From contig NZ_CP162137.1 of NCBI RefSeq assembly GCF_040833995.1, positions 1,763,001-1,827,000 on the forward strand: a stretch of 64,000 nucleotides of DNA, given 5' to 3'. Made by a program: the position numbers and the translations under genes. Below the pieces are notes generated by a model, which was given only the letters and a program-made list of their open reading frames with translations, was not told the origin of the DNA and did not search any database. This document shows, one piece after another, positions 57,963 through 64,000 of this stretch (position 1 is the stretch's first letter; each line of letters opens with the position of its first letter). Origin of the DNA: Leptospira sp. WS58.C1. GTDB lineage: Bacteria > Spirochaetota > Leptospiria > Leptospirales > Leptospiraceae.

Positions 57963-58328
57963 ATGGAATCTAATGAAATTTCCCGAGAACAACATAGAGA
58001 ACTGGACTCACTGAGAGCGGTTTTAAGAAACATTTCCTTTCTTCTCTTTTTACTTTCCGGAATTTTAACATTCGGAGCCTTTTTGAAAGAAGCCCCTGGA
58101 AAGATTGTAATCCAAGCTGTGTCGGCGGTTTTGTTTTTTATCTTGGGGATTTTGGGATACGGAGCTTCACTTTCTTTCCGTAAATCCTTGGTTTTGGAGG
58201 AGAAGGACCCGGAGCAGATCTTATTCGCTCTCAAGGATCTACGATTTTTCTTAAGTGGGTTAGGTTGGATCTTACTCGGTCTCTTTTTACTTTCCTTTTT
58301 TGGGGCTTTTGCATTGCTTCTTTCCTGA
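57963..58328 (+). CDS. Small membrane protein
   Basis: 121 residues with three hydrophobic segments (about 23-43, 51-69 and 95-119) and a charged loop between the second and third. It starts at ATG 57963; an upstream in-frame start adds 70 residues that run antisense to pgm and is not credible. No domain is recognised. It may be a lineage-specific membrane protein. Confidence 0.6.
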   Translation: MESNEISREQHRELDSLRAVLRNISFLLFLLSGILTFGAFLKEAPGKIVIQAVSAVLFFILGILGYGASLSFRKSLVLEEKDPEQILFALKDLRFFLSGLGWILLGLFLLSFFGAFALLLS

Positions 58329-58410
58329 GTTAGAAGGGGAAGGATGAAGAAGAAGACCTTTTTCATTCGTCTCTCCTTTCAAACTATGCACGTAATTCAA
58401 ATACTTTCAA

Positions 58411-58488
58411 TTTTTCGCACAGAGGCACGGAGCACACAGAGTTAAAACGCCAATACCTCTTAAGTCTTTGTGTCTCTATGTGAAAAAA
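58411..58488. repeat. Imperfect inverted repeat of the CACAGAG/CTCTGTG type
   Basis: TTTTTCGCACAGAGGCACGG and the following AGCACACAGAGTT (58411-58443) are the left arm. The right arm AAGTCTTTGTGTCTCTATG with the following TGAAAAAAA (58462-58488) reads back as a close relative of the left. CACAGAG-GCAC-GGAG words of this kind recur between genes in many environmental bacteria. It lies in the 212-base gap between the membrane protein and the aminotransferase, which holds no other feature I can support. Confidence 0.55.
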
Positions 58489-58540
58489 AACTTCGCGACT
58501 TTAGATAATAACTGAATCAAGATCGAAAATTAGGTATCGC

Positions 58541-59680
58541 GTGGATTTAAGAGAATTTTTCATAGAAGATCGTCTGGAAAAATTTAGGACGGAAGCACCT
58601 TGTAATCTGGGAGAAAGTGGGATCCGGAATTTGGACCTGGGTGTGCTCTCGGAATATCTGGATTTGGATCTAAAAGAATTGGGGAAACTCTCCCTAGCCG
58701 ATTCACCCAATTCAGGTAGAAAGGATCTCCGGGAAGAAATTTCAAAATTATATCATCATGTTTCTCCGGATCAGGTTTTGGTAACTACCGGAACCGGAGA
58801 AGCGCTATTCATCGCATTTCATTTACTTTTACAAAAAGGGGACACTACTTCCTTATTTTGGCCAGCCTTTCAGGCATTGTATGAAGTCCCAAGATCACTC
58901 GGTGCCAATCTCCAAAAAGTGGATCTTCTGCCAAGATTAGAAAATGAGAAATTAGGATTTGGACAAGAGAACCTTATCAAACTCTTTCAAAATTCTCCTA
59001 AGCTAATCGTATTCAATCACCCTCATAATCCGACCGGGATCATAGCGGAAGAAGATGATAAAAAAGAACTCCAGAGACTCACCGCAAATTTTCCGAATTG
59101 GATCTTATTCGATGAACATTACAGATTTCTTTCGGAAGAAGAAGACCTGGGTTGGAGCGGTTTTGGAATTTGCGAAAATTCAATCTCTACCGGCTCGATC
59201 ACAAAATGTTTTGGTGTGATGGGACTAAGGATCGGTTGGCTCATCGGTCCAAAAGATTGGATACAAAAAGCAAGATCCATGAAGGATTATTTGACCCATA
59301 CCGTTTCTCCCATTTCCGAATTTCTGACCTTGAAACTTTTGCAGAATCGTAAAGTGCTACAAAGTAAGATTAGAGAAACATTGCGGGCCAATGTGCGAAC
59401 TTTCGCCCATGCAGTCGAAGGCAAACTCCCAGGCGTCGAAAGTTTCAAAGAACCCAGAGGCGGAGTTGTCGGTTTTGCAAAATTGCAACCAGGCTTAGAT
59501 TCCAGAAAATTTGCGGACCTTCTCTATGAAAAGGCGGGAGTATTCGTTTTACCTTCCGCTGATTTTGAAACGGAAGGTTATATCCGACTGGGATTCGGGG
59601 AAACGGAAGAAAGATTTCGTCTAGGCCTTGCACGTTGGAGTAATTTAGGATCCGAACTGATCGCTCTTTTGAATAAGTAG
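58541..59680 (+). CDS. Class I/II aminotransferase
   Basis: 379 residues. VTTGTGEALFIAFH, NHPHNPTGII, DEHYRFLSEEE and the PLP-lysine region STGSITKCFGVMGLRIGW are fold-type I features. The substrate is unknown; the length and layout resemble HisC-like and capreomycidine-synthase-like members. The start is GTG at 58541. The last 103 bases overlap the convergent unknown gene. Confidence 0.83.
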   Translation: MDLREFFIEDRLEKFRTEAPCNLGESGIRNLDLGVLSEYLDLDLKELGKLSLADSPNSGRKDLREEISKLYHHVSPDQVLVTTGTGEALFIAFHLLLQKGDTTSLFWPAFQALYEVPRSLGANLQKVDLLPRLENEKLGFGQENLIKLFQNSPKLIVFNHPHNPTGIIAEEDDKKELQRLTANFPNWILFDEHYRFLSEEEDLGWSGFGICENSISTGSITKCFGVMGLRIGWLIGPKDWIQKARSMKDYLTHTVSPISEFLTLKLLQNRKVLQSKIRETLRANVRTFAHAVEGKLPGVESFKEPRGGVVGFAKLQPGLDSRKFADLLYEKAGVFVLPSADFETEGYIRLGFGETEERFRLGLARWSNLGSELIALLNK

Positions 59681-60687
59681 GCGATCTGTCTGTCCCGGGT
59701 AAAAGTTTCGGACTCCAGAGTAAAATAGGATTTTCCTAAGAATATATGAGGACTTTCTAATATACTTTCGAACTGAGAATTTTCTCTGGCAGGTTTCCAG
59801 CTCCATTCCAAACCTCGGATCCCTATTTTTAGAAATTCTCCTTGGATTTTCCAATAAGTCTCGCCTGTTCTAAAAGGCAAACCCTGTCTAACTCTAGGAT
59901 CTTCTTCTTTTAAAAGTTCCGGAGAGATCCAAACTCCTAACGGAAATAGTAAGGGTCTTTCCGGATCGGTTTCTTCTTCTTTTGTGTGTCCATAGACCCA
60001 GACTTCCGTTCTATAAACTCTGTTTGGACTTGGATAAGTGTCCTCGTATAAATTTCCCAATTGGTGAGAAAGAACTCTCATGGATTGGATCCGGACCTTC
60101 CATTTTCCGGGTTCGCCTACAGGAAGAACGGATTCAGGCAAACAATCTTGGAACAGATCGGAACCAACGGAGGTCTCCCAAATTACGAATGGAGAAAGTG
60201 TAAGAGTGCTTGTTTGGGGAAACCAAACTTCCCAGAAATAGGGCTTGTTTCGGAGGTGAAAGTTTTCTTTTTTGCGGACCTTCTTCTTTGGTTCTTCTTG
60301 GAATAAATTTTCTCCCGGATGAAACGCTCTAAAAGATGGTTCGGATTCCTGGATCTTAGATTTCCAAGGAAGAAAAAAGAGCAAGGACCAAAGAGATACC
60401 CTATGTTTTCGGACTCTATGGAATTTTCTTTTTGCGTTCGGAAATACCTCTTCTGTTTCGGTTTCCGTGAAGGAGAAGGGCGGTAGGTTTTCGGACCAGT
60501 CCTCGGTCGTTGCAGATTCCCTTCCGTTTACATTGCGAAAAAACCAGGATTGAGATTCTCTGGTAACGTAAGGATCGAGTCTTTTTTGGAGTCTGATCCA
60601 TCCCGCTTCCCATTTGATGGAAAAGTGGAAAAACAAGGACCGGAACCAGGAGAAAATTTTTTCTTTTAAACTTCTTAGTCCGATCAT
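59578..60687 (-). CDS. Unknown protein
   Basis: 369 residues rich in Trp, Phe, Arg and Lys, with no domain I recognise. An N-terminal basic, aromatic stretch (SLKEKIFSWFRSLFFHFS) could associate with a membrane; a short hydrophobic run LWSLLFFLPW lies near 110. The second half (FWEVWFPQTSTLTLSPFVIW and on) looks like beta strands. ATG at 60687 is favoured over an in-frame start 13 codons earlier. The last 34 codons overlap the aminotransferase gene antisense and end in an Arg/Pro-rich tail, so the true end of functional sequence may be earlier. Confidence 0.6.
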   Translation of the reverse strand: MIGLRSLKEKIFSWFRSLFFHFSIKWEAGWIRLQKRLDPYVTRESQSWFFRNVNGRESATTEDWSENLPPFSFTETETEEVFPNAKRKFHRVRKHRVSLWSLLFFLPWKSKIQESEPSFRAFHPGENLFQEEPKKKVRKKENFHLRNKPYFWEVWFPQTSTLTLSPFVIWETSVGSDLFQDCLPESVLPVGEPGKWKVRIQSMRVLSHQLGNLYEDTYPSPNRVYRTEVWVYGHTKEEETDPERPLLFPLGVWISPELLKEEDPRVRQGLPFRTGETYWKIQGEFLKIGIRGLEWSWKPARENSQFESILESPHIFLGKSYFTLESETFTRDRQIAYLFKRAISSDPKLLQRARPRRNLSSVSPNPSRI

Positions 60688-60758
60688 TCTTGGAGATAGG
60701 TTAGTAGATAGAGTTGGGAAAGGCAAGCCTAACTTCCCCTAAAAAAAAGGAAAGAAAT

Positions 60759-61532
60759 ATGGGAAGAACGTCCTTAGAACATGAAGAGTTTTTAAAATCC
60801 ATAGATGCGTTCCATCTAAGGGTGCTCGCGGAAATTGATTATCCCCAATCCCTTTTTAGAGAAGGTAAGATCAAGGATACGATCTGTATATTCGGGTCCG
60901 CTCGGATCTTAAGCCCCGAAGAATGTAGAGAAAAAGAAACTGAAAATCTCTCCGAATCGGAAAAGAAATTATTTCAAAAACAAAAAGAGATGTCGGTTTA
61001 TTACGAGGATGCCAGAAAAACGGCAAGCCTCATCACCGAATGGGGAAAAGAAATTTCGAAAGATACCAGAAGAATGGCAGTCTGCACAGGTGGTGGGCCG
61101 GGGATCATGGAAGCGGCGAACCGTGGAGCCAAAGAAGCGGGAGGCCCAAGCCTTGGATTGAATATCAGACTTCCTTTCGAACAATTCGTAAACCCGTATG
61201 TGGATCCGGAAGTAAGTGTGGAATTTCATTATTTTTTCATGAGAAAACTTTGGTTCCTACGATTATCCATGGGAGTGGTGGCCTTTCCGGGAGGATTCGG
61301 AACTGTGGATGAATTATTCGAGACCTTAACTCTCATCCAAACCGGTCGGAATAATCGGAAAATCCCTGTGATCTTTTACGGGACCGAATATTGGAAAGGA
61401 TTACTCCATTTGGAAAGTATGTTAGAATACGGACTCGTAGATGCCGAAGACTTGGACCTAATCACCTACTGTGATACTCCTGAAGATGTCCTAGAAACAT
61501 TAAAGAGAAAGGTCCCATTGGATCTGGATTAG
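60759..61532 (+). CDS. LOG-family protein (TIGR00730-like phosphoribohydrolase)
   Basis: 257 residues. CIFGSARI, CTGGGPGIMEAANRGA and the PGGFGTVDELFE motif mark the LOG/YgdH group; known members cleave nucleoside 5'-monophosphates to base and ribose 5-phosphate. An acidic helical insert (about 50-85) separates the first strand from the GGGPG loop. ATG 60759 has AAGGAAAG upstream; an in-frame start 15 codons earlier has none. Strong hairpins overlap and follow the 3' end. Confidence 0.88.
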   Translation: MGRTSLEHEEFLKSIDAFHLRVLAEIDYPQSLFREGKIKDTICIFGSARILSPEECREKETENLSESEKKLFQKQKEMSVYYEDARKTASLITEWGKEISKDTRRMAVCTGGGPGIMEAANRGAKEAGGPSLGLNIRLPFEQFVNPYVDPEVSVEFHYFFMRKLWFLRLSMGVVAFPGGFGTVDELFETLTLIQTGRNNRKIPVIFYGTEYWKGLLHLESMLEYGLVDAEDLDLITYCDTPEDVLETLKRKVPLDLD

Positions 61533-61544
61533 ATCCAAAATGGG
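61514..61544 (+). other. Long hairpin over the end of the LOG gene
   Basis: CCCATTGGATCT (61514-61525) pairs with AGATCCAAAATGGG (61531-61544) over 12 bases with a 2-base bulge and a 5-base loop. It spans the last codons and the stop. It is followed within 5 bases by a second stem that has a T-run, so the two form a tandem end structure. Confidence 0.6.
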
Positions 61545-61548
61545 AGAA

Positions 61549-61575
61549 ATTCGAGGATTTTTCTCGAATCTTTTT
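61549..61575 (+). terminator. Intrinsic terminator between the LOG gene and rpmB
   Basis: ATTCGAG-gattttt-CTCGAAT is a perfect 7-bp stem followed by CTTTTT. It lies 17 bases past the LOG gene stop and 8 bases before the rpmB -35 element. This is the clearest intrinsic terminator in the window. Confidence 0.75.
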
Positions 61576-61582
61576 GGATTCC

Positions 61583-61611
61583 TTGACAGACCCGGCTTAG
61601 AGAAAATTATG
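61583..61611 (+). promoter_or_regulatory. Promoter of rpmB
   Basis: A perfect TTGACA (61583-61588) is followed after 17 bases by ATTATG (61606-61611), a weak -10. Transcription would start at or next to the rpmB ATG (61619), and no Shine-Dalgarno sequence is present before that ATG. Confidence 0.5.
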
Positions 61612-61618
61612 GTCGCGT

Positions 61619-61894
61619 ATGGCCAGAAAATGTGTTGTGACAGGGAAAGGAACGATATCCGGAAACAATGTTTCCCACTCTCACCTTAAAACCCGTAGAA
61701 CCTGGAAAATCAACCTGATCAAAAAACGTATCTTCTTAGAAGATGAGAATCGTTGGGTAACCGTTCGTATCTCCACTCGCGCTTTAAGAACCCTGAAAAA
61801 GAAAGGGATCAAGGCTGCGATCAAAGATAACGGCGAATCACTAAAAGCACTTGCCCCCAAAAAGTACGTCGGAATCCAGAAAAAGGCAGTCTAG
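61619..61894 (+). CDS. rpmB: 50S ribosomal protein L28
   Basis: 91 residues. [36 protein letters not shown] and the [15 protein letters not shown] segment are typical L28. It is a component of the large ribosomal subunit. No rpmG follows. The ATG lacks a visible ribosome binding site, and a good -35 element sits 31 bases upstream, so its mRNA may have almost no leader. The C-terminus overlaps the probable nth start by 44 bases. Confidence 0.96.
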   Translation: MARKCVVTGKGTISGNNVSHSHLKTRRTWKINLIKKRIFLEDENRWVTVRISTRALRTLKKKGIKAAIKDNGESLKALAPKKYVGIQKKAV

Positions 61895-62546
61895 TCCTTC
61901 TTTTTCTCCGACCCCTGAATATGTATCCCGAATTTACTTCCTACTCAGGAAGGAATTCGGGGACGTAAATTCTCCTCTCCAATATTCCAAAGACTACGAA
62001 TTTGCGATCTCTGTAATCCTTTCCGCTCAATGTACTGACGAAAGGGTAAACCAGGTAAGCCCTCTTCTTTTTGCCGAGTTTCCCACTCTGGAATCTCTTG
62101 CTTCTGCTCCTTTAAAGAAGATAGAAAAGCTTATTTATTCTACCGGTTTTTATAAGAATAAGGCAAAGTCGGTTTCCGGTTTTGCGAACCTTCTTCTCAA
62201 AGAATACGACGGCAAATTGCCGAAGAGTATCAAGGAATTGACCAAACTTCCAGGCATAGGAAGAAAAACTGCAAACGTCGTATTAAACGAGATCCATCAT
62301 ATTTCGGAAGGATTCGTAGTAGACACTCATGTAAAAAGGGTTTCTAAAAAGTTAGGTCTTACCAAACAAACCGATCCGGTAAAAGTGGAGAAGGACCTAA
62401 TACAAAATGTACAACCTGAATACTGGATGGATCTGTCCTTGTATTTTATATTTTTAGGAAGAAAATACTGTAAGGCGCATAGGACATTCTGCGAGACATG
62501 TATTCTTAGAAAAGAATGTCCTTCTTCCACTTCACCCAAAGATTAG
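61851..62546 (+). CDS. nth: Endonuclease III
   Basis: 231 residues. The helix-hairpin-helix [12 protein letters not shown] carries the catalytic Lys, VDTHVKRVS the catalytic Asp, and the C-terminal C-x6-C-x2-C-x5-C ([17 protein letters not shown]) binds [4Fe-4S]. It removes oxidised pyrimidines and cuts abasic sites. No ATG or GTG occurs before the conserved domain; the only usual start in frame is TTG at 61851, inside rpmB. The first 20 residues are basic and Ser-rich. Confidence 0.92.
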   Translation: MPPKSTSESRKRQSSPSFSPTPEYVSRIYFLLRKEFGDVNSPLQYSKDYEFAISVILSAQCTDERVNQVSPLLFAEFPTLESLASAPLKKIEKLIYSTGFYKNKAKSVSGFANLLLKEYDGKLPKSIKELTKLPGIGRKTANVVLNEIHHISEGFVVDTHVKRVSKKLGLTKQTDPVKVEKDLIQNVQPEYWMDLSLYFIFLGRKYCKAHRTFCETCILRKECPSSTSPKD

Positions 62547-62556
62547 AGAGGCCAAA

Positions 62557-62988
62557 ATGAGCGTAGAAGTCTTTTTAGATGAAAAACTCCAAGGGATGGA
62601 ATTAAGCACACAACATATAGTCATGTCTAGGGACTTAAACCAACACGGTTTCCTTTTCGGAGGTCAGATGCTTGCCTGGATCGACGAGGGTTGTGCGATG
62701 TTCGTCATCGAAAAAATCGGATATTCAAATCTTGTTACGGTAACGATGGATAACGTGATCTTTAAAAGTCCCGGTTTGCTTGGTGAGATCATTCAAATTT
62801 TTTCTAAAATAGAAAAAGTAGGAAAAAGTTCCATTACCATTCGAAGTGCCGCCATTGCCAAAAACCAAATGAAAAAAGAGATAAGAGAAATTATAGATTG
62901 TAGGGTAACCTACGTCTGTTTGGACGATTCCGGAAAACCGTTCCCTTATTTCAGTCAATTCGATCCGGAAGAATTTTTGAACAAATAA
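62557..62988 (+). CDS. Hotdog-fold acyl-CoA thioesterase
   Basis: 143 residues, one hotdog domain of the YciA/BFIT type. MSRDLNQHGFLFGGQMLAWIDE gives the helix with the catalytic Asp region, and TVTMDNVIFKSPGLLG the following strand. It cleaves acyl-CoA thioesters; the chain length cannot be told. It begins 10 bases after nth. Confidence 0.88.
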   Translation: MSVEVFLDEKLQGMELSTQHIVMSRDLNQHGFLFGGQMLAWIDEGCAMFVIEKIGYSNLVTVTMDNVIFKSPGLLGEIIQIFSKIEKVGKSSITIRSAAIAKNQMKKEIREIIDCRVTYVCLDDSGKPFPYFSQFDPEEFLNK

Positions 62989-62989
62989 A

Positions 62990-63409
62990 ATGGCTTTCCA
63001 ATTCCCTGTCTCTCCGGAAAAAGCAAACCTTCTTCTTTCCAGAATGAAAAAGCTGGGCATCCAAGAATCCGATTTGGAAGAAACTTTTGTAAGAAGCGGC
63101 GGCAAGGGTGGACAAAACGTAAACAAGGTTTCGACTGCTGTCCGATTAGTGTATAAAAAAACAGGTCTCGAAATTAAATGTTCCATTCATCGCACCCAAG
63201 GATTAAACAGATATAAGGCGAGAATCCTTCTCTGCGAAAAATTGGAGGCAGAACTTTTAGAAGCTTCCAAAATAGAAGATCCAAAACTTGCAAAGATCAG
63301 AAAGGCCAAAGCCGATAAGGCGAGAAAAGCCAAAAGAAAGGCTGCTTCCAAAACTTTGGCAGGTCTAAAAAGAAAAACCTCTCCAAAAATAGATTGGGGC
63401 GAAGAATAG
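62990..63409 (+). CDS. Release-factor-like GGQ protein (ArfB-like)
   Basis: 139 residues. The GGQ loop stands in RSGGKGGQNVNKVST, the residues that enter the peptidyl-transferase centre. A basic C-terminal tail (KAKADKARKAKRKAASK) could lie in the empty mRNA channel, as in ArfB. There is no codon-reading domain, so it probably frees stalled ribosomes or acts on peptidyl-tRNA. RF-1-like homologues of unknown role are an alternative. It begins 1 base after the thioesterase stop. Confidence 0.85.
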   Translation: MAFQFPVSPEKANLLLSRMKKLGIQESDLEETFVRSGGKGGQNVNKVSTAVRLVYKKTGLEIKCSIHRTQGLNRYKARILLCEKLEAELLEASKIEDPKLAKIRKAKADKARKAKRKAASKTLAGLKRKTSPKIDWGEE

Positions 63410-63415
63410 TCCAAG

Positions 63416-64000
63416 ATGCCGGAAGTAGTCAATCATACTCTGATAGTAGAAAAACTCAAAAACCTTACGGGTTCTCCAGGTTGTTATCTCTGGAAAAATT
63501 CGGAAGGAGAGGTGATCTATGTAGGCAAGGCCAAAAATCTAGATAAAAGGATCCGTAACTATTTAAAGGAAAAACAGACGGATCTAAAAACCAGATATCT
63601 TCAGAGAGAAATTTTCGATCTGGATTGGTTTGCCACCTCGACCGAAAAAGAAGCTTTAATTTTAGAAGCTACACTGATCAAAAAACATAATCCACGTTAC
63701 AACGTTCGTTTAAAGGACGATAAAAAATATCCGTATATCTGTGTTTCTCTTTCCGAACCGTATCCAATGGTGTTTATCACTCGCAAAATAAAGGATAATG
63801 GGGATAGATATTTCGGACCTTATACGGACGTAAGGACCACTCGAGAAATTTTAGACGTGATCCTTCGTATTTTCCCGATCCGAAAAGTCAGACAAAAACT
63901 CCCACTTCCTAAACCGAAACGCCCTTGTTTGAATTTCCAAATGGGACGATGCCTAGGGCCCTGCCAAGGAACGGTTCCGGAAGAAGAATATGCAGTTATT
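63416..64000 (+). CDS. uvrC: UvrABC system protein C, N-terminal part
   Basis: 195 residues to the window edge, open at the 3' end. The GIY-YIG nuclease domain begins with [10 protein letters not shown] and [18 protein letters not shown], followed by KYPYICVS and RYFGPYTD, and the Cys-rich linker with [15 protein letters not shown]. The full protein makes both cuts in nucleotide excision repair; the second nuclease and HhH domains lie outside the window. The ATG at 63416 is 6 bases after the GGQ gene. Confidence 0.96.
   Translation, partial: MPEVVNHTLIVEKLKNLTGSPGCYLWKNSEGEVIYVGKAKNLDKRIRNYLKEKQTDLKTRYLQREIFDLDWFATSTEKEALILEATLIKKHNPRYNVRLKDDKKYPYICVSLSEPYPMVFITRKIKDNGDRYFGPYTDVRTTREILDVILRIFPIRKVRQKLPLPKPKRPCLNFQMGRCLGPCQGTVPEEEYAVI

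Noticed and set aside
57893..58366. Open frame of 157 codons on the minus strand
   Set aside because: Antisense to the small membrane protein, very Lys/Ser-rich, and extends into the pgm promoter region.

Overview
The window looks like the chromosome of a spirochaete of the genus Leptospira. The proteins read like Leptospira versions throughout (LeuC, the bioFDAB run, GshA, the XPB-type helicase, SpoIIE phosphatase, many short lipoproteins with relaxed lipoboxes). Genes are tightly packed, coding is dense on both strands, and GTG and TTG starts are common. GC content, by eye and not counted, is a little over 40 %, which suits the intermediate (P2) or other non-interrogans species better than L. 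interrogans; that species-level remark is inference. No rRNA, tRNA, CRISPR array, insertion sequence or prophage was seen, and no stretch over about 300 bases lacks a gene.

Layout. 1-7.6 kb (+): end of a gmhA-like isomerase, an Opp/Dpp-type ABC ATPase, a membrane FHA protein, leuC-leuD, an atypical cysteine-synthase-like enzyme and an SF1B helicase. 7.6-17 kb: a DUF1109/NrsF-type anti-sigma gene (-) divergent from an ECF sigma gene (+). The sigma gene heads seven closely spaced + genes: sigma, DUF482 acyltransferase, clpS, clpA, ggt, gshA and a GshF-like ATP-grasp enzyme. 17-22.7 kb (-): STAS protein, glyoxalase-II-like hydrolase, flavoprotein disulfide reductase, YadG/YadH ABC exporter, two BolA proteins, a CGFS glutaredoxin and a CPYC glutaredoxin. 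22.9-31 kb: MBL hydrolase and glpK (+), then (-) two unknown proteins with apparent FliG-C-like segments, a SpoIIE phosphatase, a lipoprotein, an MBOAT acyltransferase and SppA. 31-41 kb: aldose epimerase, XPB helicase, aspartate aminotransferase, SH3 protein, alpha/beta hydrolase, sodium:solute symporter, thrB and two spirochaetal unknowns. 41-49 kb (+): DsbA-like protein, mdh, bioF-bioD-bioA-bioB, a 57-residue protein, SGNH lipoprotein, serB. 49-58 kb: mutS and trpF (-), pgeF (+), a lone receiver (-), and a pgm-argD-leuB operon (-). 58-64 kb: membrane protein, aminotransferase, an unknown (-), LOG protein, rpmB, nth, a thioesterase, an ArfB-like GGQ protein and the start of uvrC.

How genes may work together. 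The most striking part is 7.6-22.3 kb. A SigF/NrsF-like redox-responsive sigma/anti-sigma pair sits at the head of a run that encodes N-degron proteolysis (ClpS, ClpA) and glutathione turnover and synthesis (Ggt, GshA, GshF-like ligase). The convergent run supplies glutathione-dependent partners: glutaredoxins, BolA, an NADPH-type disulfide reductase and a glyoxalase II. I read this as a possible thiol-stress regulon. A second point of interest is the pair of FliG-like proteins at 25.4-27.1 kb. The biotin genes, the leucine genes (leuCD and leuB about 49 kb apart) and several repair genes (mutS, nth, uvrC, XPB) are otherwise ordinary housekeeping functions.
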